A stretch of 22,985 nt of DNA from an uncultured Coriobacteriaceae bacterium. GTDB taxonomy: Bacteria; Actinomycetota; Coriobacteriia; Coriobacteriales; Eggerthellaceae. Positions 14,864-22,429 of this stretch are shown here, in pieces. Under the pieces are notes generated by a model. The model was given only the letters and a program-made list of their open reading frames with translations, had not been told where the DNA came from and made no database searches. Within the stretch, counting starts at the first letter, position 1. The number at the start of each line of letters is the position of its first letter. The DNA lies in assembly GCA_900550385.1 (NCBI GenBank), contig URRZ01000024.1, positions 1 through 22,985 of the forward strand, read 5' to 3'. Position numbers and translations under genes: made by a program.

Positions 14864-14882
14864 GGCGGCGTGAGGCGCCGCC
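14864..14882 (+). other. GC hairpin just before the RNase J ribosome site
   Basis: GGCGGCG (14864-14870) pairs perfectly with CGCCGCC (14876-14882) around a TGAGG loop, 10 bases after the dapA stop. The AAGGAG ribosome site of the next gene lies at 14887-14892, four bases downstream. It could be an attenuator, an mRNA 3'-end protector for dapA or a translation control element. Confidence 0.45.
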
Positions 14883-14905
14883 AGGGAAGGAGCGCAAGAT
14901 CTTAC

Positions 14906-16774
14906 ATGGCGCATAACGAACAGGAAGCGAAGGACGCCGCCGGCGCACCTCGCAAAGACGGAAGGAAGAGGCGGGACGAGGGGCGCAAGACGCGCACCTA
15001 CAAGCACGTCAACATCGATCGCACGCGCCCCCAGCTCACCAAAGACGGCGCGGTCCGGGACGACCGCCCCGCCAAGGGCCAGGGCAAGCGCGAGTTCTCC
15101 TCCTCCAAGAAGGACCCGAAGGCGACGCTGAAGGTGATCCCCCTGGGCGGTCTCGACGCCATCGGCAAGAACATGACCGTGTTCGAGTGCAAAGACGACA
15201 TGATCGTCGACGATGCGGGCCTCATGTTCCCCGATGACGACCATCCAGGTATCGACCTCATCCTGCCCGACTACACCTACGTGCTCGAGCATGCGGACAA
15301 GCTGCGCGGCATCGTGGTCACGCATGGCCACGAGGACCACACCGGCACGCTTCCGTACCTGCTGAAGGACCTCGACCGTCAGGTGCCCATCTATGCCACC
15401 AAGCTGACGCTGGGCCTCATCGAGGGCAAGTTCAAGGAGCATCGCATCAAGAACGCGAAGCTCGTCGAGATCAAGCCCGGCGACAAGGTCAAGCTCGGAT
15501 GCATCACGGCCGAGTTCTTCGCCGTCAACCACTCGATACCCGGGGCCGTGGGCGTGTTCTTCCAAAGCCCGGCGGGCAACGTGCTGCATACCGGCGACTT
15601 CAAGCTCGATCAGACGCCCATCGACGGAGTCCACACCGATTTCGGCGCGCTCGCGCGCTTCAGCAAGGCGGGTGTCGACCTCATGATGAGCGACTCGACC
15701 AACGCGATGAACGCCAACTTCACGCCGTCCGAGGCGGAGGTGGGCAAGGCGCTGTCGCCTATCATCGCGCAGGCGAAGGGCCGCGTGATCATCGCATCGT
15801 TCGCGAGCCACATCCACCGCATGCAGCAGATCTGCGACGCCGCGGTCGCCAACGGCCGCAAGGTCGTGGTCACGGGTCGTTCGATGGTGCAGAACACCGA
15901 CATTGCGCGGCGCTTGGGCTACCTCAACATCAGCGACGACGACATCGTGGACGCCTACGAGCTGCGCGGCCTTCCCCCCGACAAGGTGGTCATCATGTGC
16001 ACGGGCAGCCAGGGTGAGCCGCTGTCCGCCCTTGCGCGCATCGCCAACGGCGAGCACAAGACCATCGAGATCGACGAGGGCGACACCGTCATCATCTCCG
16101 CCACGCCCGTTCCCGGCAACGAGAAGGCGGTGACGCGCGTCATCAACTCGCTCGCCAAGATCGGTGCCGACGTCTACGACAAGAAGCGCGCCATGGTGCA
16201 CGTGTCCGGCCATGCTGGCGCCGAGGAGCTCAAGCTCGTGCTCTCCATCGTGCAGCCCAAGGCCTTCATGCCGGTCCATGGCGAGGCGACGCATCTGCGC
16301 GCCCACGCCAAGCTGGCCGAGGCGACCGGCGTGCCGCACGACAACATCTTCATCTGCGAGAACGGCGAGAGCCTTGAACTGTCCGCCAAGGGCGTCTTCC
16401 GCGGCGAGACGGTCGAGAGCGGCATCGTCTTCGTCGACGGCCTTTCTGTCGGCGACACCTCCCAGGACGTGCTCAACGAGCGCACCGAGATGGGCAGCCA
16501 GGGCGTCGCGTCGGTGGCGGTCGCCGTCTCGCTGAAGCGCCGCGAGGTCGCCAGCGAGGTCCAGGTGGAGATGCATGGCATCACCGGCGGCGACGACGGC
16601 TACCTTTCCGACGACGTGAAAGCGGCCATCCGCAATTCGCTTAAGCGCCAGCTGGGCAAAGGGGGCGGTATGAAGGAGCTGCGCAAGGCGGCTCGCGATT
16701 CGCTGCTCTCCGTGCTTTGGGAGCGCGCGAAGCAGCGGCCCTTGGCCATCGTCAACTTGGTCGAGGTGCAGTGA
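14906..16774 (+). CDS. rnj: Ribonuclease J (metallo-beta-lactamase/beta-CASP nuclease), long form
   Basis: RNase J is a zinc-dependent endo- and 5'-to-3' exoribonuclease for mRNA decay and rRNA maturation. The metallo-beta-lactamase motif HGHEDH is at residues 140-145. LFMPDDD-type metal and phosphate motifs, the beta-CASP segment (TGRSMVQNTDIARRLGYL) and SGHAGAEEL with MPVHGEATHL follow. The C-terminal domain ends near WERAKQRPLAIVNLVEV. At 622 residues it is longer than typical (about 555). Compared with B. subtilis RNase J1 the motif is shifted by about 66 residues because of a basic, disordered N-terminal extension rich in Lys, Arg and Asp. I chose the ATG at 14906; AAGGAG is 13 bases upstream, and an upstream GTG (14870) falls in a hairpin. 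The neighbours dapA and ftsK match the actinobacterial order. Confidence 0.95.
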   Translation: MAHNEQEAKDAAGAPRKDGRKRRDEGRKTRTYKHVNIDRTRPQLTKDGAVRDDRPAKGQGKREFSSSKKDPKATLKVIPLGGLDAIGKNMTVFECKDDMIVDDAGLMFPDDDHPGIDLILPDYTYVLEHADKLRGIVVTHGHEDHTGTLPYLLKDLDRQVPIYATKLTLGLIEGKFKEHRIKNAKLVEIKPGDKVKLGCITAEFFAVNHSIPGAVGVFFQSPAGNVLHTGDFKLDQTPIDGVHTDFGALARFSKAGVDLMMSDSTNAMNANFTPSEAEVGKALSPIIAQAKGRVIIASFASHIHRMQQICDAAVANGRKVVVTGRSMVQNTDIARRLGYLNISDDDIVDAYELRGLPPDKVVIMCTGSQGEPLSALARIANGEHKTIEIDEGDTVIISATPVPGNEKAVTRVINSLAKIGADVYDKKRAMVHVSGHAGAEELKLVLSIVQPKAFMPVHGEATHLRAHAKLAEATGVPHDNIFICENGESLELSAKGVFRGETVESGIVFVDGLSVGDTSQDVLNERTEMGSQGVASVAVAVSLKRREVASEVQVEMHGITGGDDGYLSDDVKAAIRNSLKRQLGKGGGMKELRKAARDSLLSVLWERAKQRPLAIVNLVEVQ

Positions 16775-16793
16775 CGCCCCGTTGCGGGTTAGC

Positions 16794-16829
16794 GGACCCG
16801 GCCCTTCGGCAATCCGGAGGGCCGGGTCC
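16794..16829 (+). terminator. Very stable 16-pair hairpin after the RNase J gene
   Basis: GGACCCGGCCC (16794-16804) pairs with GGGCCGGGTCC (16819-16829), and the pairing continues through TTCGG/CCGGA (one T-G wobble) to a CAAT tetraloop, giving 16 continuous pairs. It is followed by GGGAAAAGG, with no U-tract on either strand. Actinobacteria are reported to use such U-less terminators, so termination before ftsK is likely but not certain. Confidence 0.65.
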
Positions 16830-16887
16830 GGGAAAAGGTTCGACGCAGTAAAACGCACGATAAACGCAGCAGTAAGGAGCAGGGCTC

Positions 16888-19419
16888 ATGGCCCGTACCA
16901 CCAAACCGAATGCATCCAGGGGGGCGGCAGGGAATCCGCGCTCCCGCAAGCGAGCCGAATCCCCTGCGCAGAAAAGCGCCAAGCGGGGCGGGGCGCCCCA
17001 GTGCGTGCAGGACGATAGGATTCTCGACGAGTCGACGCGCAGGAACATGGTCGCCGTGGTGTTCGTCATCGCGGCCATCGTCCTGTTCGTCGCCGCGCTC
17101 CTGCCCACCGATGCGGTGGTCACCGCCTTCGTGTCCCTTGCGCTCCACCAGGTGTTCGGCTTGGGGGCCTACATCCTGCCGCTGTTCCTGCTCGCCTGCG
17201 GCGTGAGCTTCGTCTTCCCGACCGAGAAGCCGCACATTCCCGTGCGCATCGCCATCGGGCTGGGCCTCGTCTTCGTCGCGGTGCTCGCGCTTCTCGCGCT
17301 GACCACCCCTTACGATCGCACGTCGGGCGCGCCCGAGGCGCTGTTCTACCCCGACCAGCTGGCCGCGCGCGGAGGCTATATCGGCGCCGGCATCGCATGG
17401 GCCGGGTTCACCCTGTTCGGCAGGGTGGTGTCGTGCATCATCATGGCGGGCGTCATCCTCATCGGCTTCATCGTCATCGGGTTGTCGTTCACCGGCATCA
17501 TCGCCGGCATCAAGGACAGGCGCGAGGCGAGGGAGCTCGCCGAGGCCGAAGCCGCCTCCGTCGAGCCGGCCCCGCCCTACGAGCCCGTCAAGCGCGGCGA
17601 GGGGGGCTTCGTTCCCCTGACCGCGTCCAACGATCGGCAGCGTTCCCGCCGTCATGGGCGCGCTTCCGAGCTGGATGCGGCCAAGACGCAGGTCATCGAA
17701 CCGTCGGAGGGTGGTAAGAGCCCTGCGCGAAGCCGCGCGCGCTCCATCGAGGCGGATGGCGCGGCGGGGGAGACCCAGGCCCTCACGCGCAAGCTCGGCA
17801 AAGCCGACCAAGCGCAGCCCGAGGCCGTCACGCGCGCGTTCTCCCCTTCCGAGAAGAAAAGCGCGCGCCGATCGAAGGAGCAGCCTGCCGTGCGCGTCGA
17901 TGCGGACGGCTTCGCGCTGCCTTCGCCCGACCTGCTCAAATCGACCGATCCCGGGCAGCGCCTGCTTGACAACGAGGACGAGCTGCGCGACACCGCCGCC
18001 TGCCTGCAGGAGACCCTCGAGGACTTCAAGATCATGGCGCAGGTCGTCGGCTGGGTGGCGGGTCCCACGGTCACGCTGTTCAAGGTCGACCTTCCCGCCG
18101 GCGTGCGCGTCAGCCGCATCACCGCGCTCGAGGCGGATATCGCCTTGGCGCTCGCGGCGCCCGGCGTGCGCATCTTCGCACCCATCCCCGGCACCAACTA
18201 CGTGGGAATCGAGGTCCCTAACAGGACCCGCCGCACCGTGCTTCTGGGCGATGTCCTCAAAGAGGCCCCTGACGGCCCCTTGCAGGTCGCCATCGGCGAG
18301 GACGTCGAAGGCCACCAGATCGTAGCCGACCTCGCGCGCATGCCGCACCTTCTCATCGGCGGCACCACCGGTTCGGGCAAGTCGGTTTCGATCAACGCGA
18401 TGATCATGTCGATACTGATGCGCGCCACCCCCTCGGAGGTGCGGTTCATCATGATCGACCCGAAGCGCGTCGAGTTCACCCCCTACAACGGCATCCCGCA
18501 CCTGTACGTCCCCGTCGTCACCGAGGCGAAAGAGGCCGCGAGCGCGCTTGCCTGGGGCGTTGCCGAGATGGAGCGCCGCTTGAAGGTGTTCAGCAAGGTG
18601 GGCGCCCGCAACATCGGCCAGTTCAACGAGCTTGCGCTGAAGGAGCAGGCGGAAATCGCCGCCGCGCTCGAGGCGGGCGACGAGCCGCCCGAGCCTTCGA
18701 TCGGCGACAAGCTACCCTATATCGTCATCATCATCGACGAGCTCGCCGACCTGATGATGAACGTCGGCAAAGAGGTCGAATTCTCCATCAGCCGCATCGC
18801 GCAGCTGGCGCGTGCTGCGGGTATCCACTTGATCGTGGCGACGCAGCGCCCTTCCACCAACGTGGTGACCGGCCTGATCAAGGCGAACATCACCAACAGG
18901 ATCGCCTTCAACGTCGCTTCGGGCATCGACAGCCGCGTCATCCTGGACACACCGGGGGCCGAGCGGCTCATCGGTTTGGGCGACTTGCTGTTCAGCAAGC
19001 CCGAGTACGCCAAGCCCCAGCGCATGCAGGGGTGCTTCGTGTCCAACGACGAGATCTCCTCGGTTGTGGCGGCTTTGAAGGAGCAGGGCGAGCCCGAGTA
19101 CCATACCGAGATCCTGAAGACGAACCTCATCACCTTGGGCGATTCCCAGCCCGACGGGTCAGGCGGTTCCGGCGAGTCGGACGATCCGCTCATCTGGGAG
19201 GCGGCCGAGATCGTCGTCTCGAGCGGGTTCGGATCCACTTCCAACATCCAGCGCCGGCTGAAAGTCGGGTATTCGCGTGCAGGACGTATAATGGACATGC
19301 TCGAGGCGAAGGGCGTGGTCGGTCCGCCGAACGGGAGCAAGCCCCGCGAGGTGCTCGTCGACTCCCTCGAGCTCGAGACGTTGAAGGCGTTCGAGGCCAA
19401 CGACGCTTCCGAGGAGTGA
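16888..19419 (+). CDS. ftsK: DNA translocase FtsK/SpoIIIE
   Basis: FtsK is a membrane-anchored hexameric DNA pump at the septum that clears the chromosome terminus during division. A basic cytoplasmic leader (about residues 1-50) precedes four or five transmembrane helices between about 54 and 205. A charged linker of some 230 residues follows. The RecA-like motor has Walker A GGTTGSGKS ending at S499 and Walker B IVIIIDELADL with D617/E618, followed by TQRPSTNVVTGLIKANI. The C-terminal winged-helix gamma domain, which reads polar KOPS-like DNA sites, includes STSNIQRRLKVGYSRAGRIM. At 843 residues it is complete. The start has AAGGAG eight bases upstream. A strong hairpin separates it from the RNase J gene, and a RodZ-like gene follows after four bases, linking it to envelope and division functions. 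Confidence 0.97.
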   Translation: MARTTKPNASRGAAGNPRSRKRAESPAQKSAKRGGAPQCVQDDRILDESTRRNMVAVVFVIAAIVLFVAALLPTDAVVTAFVSLALHQVFGLGAYILPLFLLACGVSFVFPTEKPHIPVRIAIGLGLVFVAVLALLALTTPYDRTSGAPEALFYPDQLAARGGYIGAGIAWAGFTLFGRVVSCIIMAGVILIGFIVIGLSFTGIIAGIKDRREARELAEAEAASVEPAPPYEPVKRGEGGFVPLTASNDRQRSRRHGRASELDAAKTQVIEPSEGGKSPARSRARSIEADGAAGETQALTRKLGKADQAQPEAVTRAFSPSEKKSARRSKEQPAVRVDADGFALPSPDLLKSTDPGQRLLDNEDELRDTAACLQETLEDFKIMAQVVGWVAGPTVTLFKVDLPAGVRVSRITALEADIALALAAPGVRIFAPIPGTNYVGIEVPNRTRRTVLLGDVLKEAPDGPLQVAIGEDVEGHQIVADLARMPHLLIGGTTGSGKSVSINAMIMSILMRATPSEVRFIMIDPKRVEFTPYNGIPHLYVPVVTEAKEAASALAWGVAEMERRLKVFSKVGARNIGQFNELALKEQAEIAAALEAGDEPPEPSIGDKLPYIVIIIDELADLMMNVGKEVEFSISRIAQLARAAGIHLIVATQRPSTNVVTGLIKANITNRIAFNVASGIDSRVILDTPGAERLIGLGDLLFSKPEYAKPQRMQGCFVSNDEISSVVAALKEQGEPEYHTEILKTNLITLGDSQPDGSGGSGESDDPLIWEAAEIVVSSGFGSTSNIQRRLKVGYSRAGRIMDMLEAKGVVGPPNGSKPREVLVDSLELETLKAFEANDASEE

Positions 19420-19423
19420 TGAC

Positions 19424-20551
19424 ATGGCTCAGCTGACATTCGGCGCTATCCTCGCGGAAGCCCGCGAGCATCAGGGCATGGACGTCGCCACCGCGGCGAG
19501 GCGCCTGCGCATCCGCCCGGACATCCTGCGCTCCATCGAAGCGGAGGATTTCTCGCGTATGCCGCCGCGCGGCTACACGCGCAACATGATCAACGCGTAT
19601 GCCCGTTTGGTCGGGCTCAACCCCACCGAGATCACCCGCATGTACCTCGATGCCGCCTACGCCTTCCAAGTGGGCAAGGCACGTTCGGACTCCCTTCCCT
19701 CCGCCGACCCTTCCGCAGGGCGCCGCGTGCGCGGCGGAGCTTCGGGCCGCACGAGGCGGCCCGCCCAGCAGGAGGAGAGGCCCCCGCGCCAGAACGCGCT
19801 CGGCCGCACGGTGTACGACGATCGCCGTACGCCTGCACGATCGGATTACGGCTCGACTCCGACGCTGTCGACGGGCAGGGCGAGGCAGGCTGACCGCATG
19901 CATCCCAGCCGGCATCCCGCCATGGCCTCGTCCCACTACACCAATTTCTACGCGGGACCGCAAGGGACCGGCGCCATGCGCTCGCGTCTGCCGTTCTTCA
20001 TCGCGGGCGGCATCATCCTGGTCCTTCTGGTGGTGGTTCTGTTTCTCGTGTTCGGCCCGAAGGGCGGACAGCAGGAGGAAGATGTCCCCTCGGTCCCCAT
20101 CACCGGCCTGACCGACACCACCCAAACGGGCGAGGACGGCGAGGCCGCCGAAGAGCAGCCGAAGCTGACCGCTCCCACGAGCGTCACCGTCGAGTACCGC
20201 GTCGGCAACTCCAGCGACGCCTACGTCGAGATCGCCGTCGACGGCGGCGCGGCCGAGCCCATGTACCTGGAAGCCGGCACCGTGGAGACCGTCGACGTCA
20301 CCGGGACCTGGTCGCTTTCCACCTGGACGACCGACATCGTGCAGGTAACCGTGGACGGCGAGCGCGCGGAGTTCGCGCAGAGCGGCTCCGGCATCCCCAC
20401 CTGCACCGTGAGTTTCGACGAGTACCTCACGAAGTGGCTCGAGGAGCATCCCGGCGCCTCCGCCGGATCGACGTCGGACGATTCGTCGGATTCCGCTTCG
20501 GACGGGGGCGCGGCGTCGGACGGCGCCGCGGATGATTCGGCAACCGCATAG
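19424..20551 (+). CDS. RodZ-like helix-turn-helix membrane protein
   Basis: Residues 1-85 form a helix-turn-helix domain of the HTH_25 type (FGAILAEAREHQGMDVATAA, then PDILRSIEAEDFSRMP and GYTRNMINAYARLVGL), the cytoplasmic MreB-binding module of RodZ. A basic, Arg/Pro-rich linker of about 100 residues follows. One transmembrane helix (about 190-211, FIAGGIILVLLVVVLFLVF) leads to an extracytoplasmic beta domain like the RodZ C-terminal domain (DUF4115), with VTVEYRVGNSSDAYVEIAVDG. The last 30 residues are Ser/Asp/Ala-rich and probably disordered. RodZ links MreB to the elongation machinery; in species without MreB the role of such proteins is less clear. The gene starts four bases after ftsK, so the two are probably co-transcribed. 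No mreB is visible in this window. Confidence 0.82.
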   Translation: MAQLTFGAILAEAREHQGMDVATAARRLRIRPDILRSIEAEDFSRMPPRGYTRNMINAYARLVGLNPTEITRMYLDAAYAFQVGKARSDSLPSADPSAGRRVRGGASGRTRRPAQQEERPPRQNALGRTVYDDRRTPARSDYGSTPTLSTGRARQADRMHPSRHPAMASSHYTNFYAGPQGTGAMRSRLPFFIAGGIILVLLVVVLFLVFGPKGGQQEEDVPSVPITGLTDTTQTGEDGEAAEEQPKLTAPTSVTVEYRVGNSSDAYVEIAVDGGAAEPMYLEAGTVETVDVTGTWSLSTWTTDIVQVTVDGERAEFAQSGSGIPTCTVSFDEYLTKWLEEHPGASAGSTSDDSSDSASDGGAASDGAADDSATA

Positions 20552-20575
20552 CATCAAGACGAGAAGGAGCTGACC

Positions 20576-21073
20576 ATGGCAAAGGAATCGAGTTTCGACG
20601 TCGTGTCGACGGTCGACATGCAGGAGGTCGACAACGCCTTCCAGCAGGCTAAGCGAGAGCTGGCGCAGCGCTACGACCTGAAGGGATCGGGCGCGGAGAT
20701 CTCCTTGGACAAAGGCGCGCGCACCATCACCGTCTCGGCGCCCGCGGATTTCGTCGCGAAGCAGGTCATCGACGTGATCGGCACCAAGCTCGTGCGACGC
20801 GGCATCGACCTCGGCGCGGTGAAGTGGGGCGACCCGCAGCCTGCGGCGGGGCAGAGCGTCAGGCAGACCGCCTCGATCGTTGAAGGCATCGACAAGGAGA
20901 CCGCCGGCAAGATCAACAAGGACGTCAAGGGCACCAAGCTGAAGGTCAAAGTCCAGATCGAAGGCGACAAGCTGAGGGTGAGCTCCGCCTCCCGCGACAC
21001 CCTGCAGGAGGTCATCGCCTTCCTGAAATCGCAGGACTACGGCCAGCCCCTCCAGTACACGAACTATCGCTAA
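20576..21073 (+). CDS. yajQ: YajQ family nucleotide-binding protein
   Basis: YajQ proteins are small cytoplasmic proteins with two ferredoxin-like folds. Some members bind cyclic di-GMP and act as effectors with a transcription factor, and others bind nucleic acid. Family hallmarks are FDVVSTVDMQEVDNAFQQA, RYDLKGSGAEI, KLVRRGID and the ending KSQDYGQPLQYTNYR, with the full 165-residue length. The role in this organism is unknown, since cyclic di-GMP binding has been shown only for some members. The ATG has GGAGCTG upstream. The gene sits between a RodZ-like gene and rimO in a run of same-strand genes with short gaps. Confidence 0.94.
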   Translation: MAKESSFDVVSTVDMQEVDNAFQQAKRELAQRYDLKGSGAEISLDKGARTITVSAPADFVAKQVIDVIGTKLVRRGIDLGAVKWGDPQPAAGQSVRQTASIVEGIDKETAGKINKDVKGTKLKVKVQIEGDKLRVSSASRDTLQEVIAFLKSQDYGQPLQYTNYR

Positions 21074-21085
21074 GCCTTCGATAGC

Positions 21086-22429
21086 ATGGGCCATGTAGAC
21101 GCAAACGAGCTGCTCGCCGAAGGCGGCGGCTATGGCGCGCAGCCGACCGTGGCGTTCGTCACCCTCGGCTGCGCCAAGAACGAAGTCGATTCCGCCGCCA
21201 TGGTGGATCGCGTCCAAGCTGCCGGCTTCACGGTGTCGGACGACCCTCGGTCGGCGGACGCCGTGGTGGTCAACACCTGCTCGTTCATCCAAGCGGCCAC
21301 CGAGGAGAGCCTGCAGACGATCTTCGAGATCAGCGGCCTTCCGGGCTACGATGACGGCTCGAAGAGGATCGTCGTCGCGGGATGCCTCCCGGCGCGCTAC
21401 GGCGAGGACCTCGAACAGGACCTCACAGAGGCTTCCGCGTTCGTCCCCTGCAGCAGGGAATCCGACATCGTCGAGGTTCTTGCCGACCTGCTGGGCGCGC
21501 CCGCCCGCATCGAGGGCGGGGCTTCGCGTAAAGCGGGGGATTTCTTCGGGACGGTCGCGCGCTACGTCAAGATCAGCGACGGATGCGACCGGTTCTGCTC
21601 CTTCTGCGCGATCCCCTATATCCGGGGCGCCTACCATAGCTTCCAATTTAAGGATATTCGCGATGAGGTCTCGCGGCTCGTTTTGGATGGCGCGCGTGAG
21701 ATCACGCTCATCGCGCAGGACACCGGCCGCTGGGGCGAGGACTTGAACCCGGAGGACACGACGGCGAGCCTCCTCGAGCGCCTTGCGGACGAGTTCGCCG
21801 ACACTTGGTTCAGGCTGATGTACGTGGAACCTGCGGGCGTCACCGACCAGCTGCTCGAAACGATCGCCTCGCATCCGAACATTTGCAGCTACCTGGACGT
21901 TCCGCTCCAACATGCTTCCGCCAAGGTCCTCGATTCCATGAACCGGAGCGGCTCCTACGAGGAGAACCTCGCTTTGATCAGGCGCATACGCGCCAAGGTG
22001 CCCGGCATCACGCTGCGCACGACGGTCATCGCAGGGTTCCCGGGCGAGACCGAGGAGGATTTCGACCTTCTGGTCGATTTCCTCGAAGAGGCCGAGTTCG
22101 ACTACGTCGGCGTGTTCGCGTATTCCCGCGAAGAGGGGACGCGCGCTGCCTCGCTGCCCGACCAAGTCGACGAGGATGTCAAAGCCGAGCGCGCCCAGAC
22201 GCTTCGCGACGTCGCCGACTCCATCTCGCATGCCCGCGTCGCTTCGCGCGCGGGGCAGAGCATGGACGTCCTCGTCCTCGGACGCGAGGAAGACGGGCAG
22301 CTGTACGGGCGCGCCATGTGCCAGGCTCCCGACGTCGACGGCGTGACGTATCTGGAATCCGGCGAGCCCGGCGATGTCGTGCGCATCGTGATCGAGGATA
22401 CCCTGCTCTACGAGATGGAAGGCGCATGA
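21086..22429 (+). CDS. rimO: Ribosomal protein S12 methylthiotransferase RimO
   Basis: RimO is a radical SAM enzyme that adds a methylthio group to a conserved Asp of ribosomal protein S12. The N-terminal cluster cysteines are C29 (LGCAKNEVDS), C65 (NTCSF) and C100 (AGCLPARY). The radical SAM motif CDRFCSFC gives C167, C171 and C174, within the RimO-style DGCDRFCSFCAIP. RFRLMYVEPAG-like and DVPLQHAS segments and a C-terminal TRAM domain follow. LGCAKNEVDS separates it from MtaB and MiaB. At 447 residues it is complete. No ribosome site is visible before the ATG, 12 bases after the yajQ stop, suggesting coupling or an unusual start; a GTG at 21149 is an alternative. The stop overlaps the pgsA start (ATGA), so the two are translationally coupled. 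Confidence 0.95.
   Translation: MGHVDANELLAEGGGYGAQPTVAFVTLGCAKNEVDSAAMVDRVQAAGFTVSDDPRSADAVVVNTCSFIQAATEESLQTIFEISGLPGYDDGSKRIVVAGCLPARYGEDLEQDLTEASAFVPCSRESDIVEVLADLLGAPARIEGGASRKAGDFFGTVARYVKISDGCDRFCSFCAIPYIRGAYHSFQFKDIRDEVSRLVLDGAREITLIAQDTGRWGEDLNPEDTTASLLERLADEFADTWFRLMYVEPAGVTDQLLETIASHPNICSYLDVPLQHASAKVLDSMNRSGSYEENLALIRRIRAKVPGITLRTTVIAGFPGETEEDFDLLVDFLEEAEFDYVGVFAYSREEGTRAASLPDQVDEDVKAERAQTLRDVADSISHARVASRAGQSMDVLVLGREEDGQLYGRAMCQAPDVDGVTYLESGEPGDVVRIVIEDTLLYEMEGA

Noticed and set aside
14828..16858. Minus-strand open frame of 676 codons opposite the RNase J gene
   Set aside because: Antisense shadow of a clear metallo-beta-lactamase nuclease gene.
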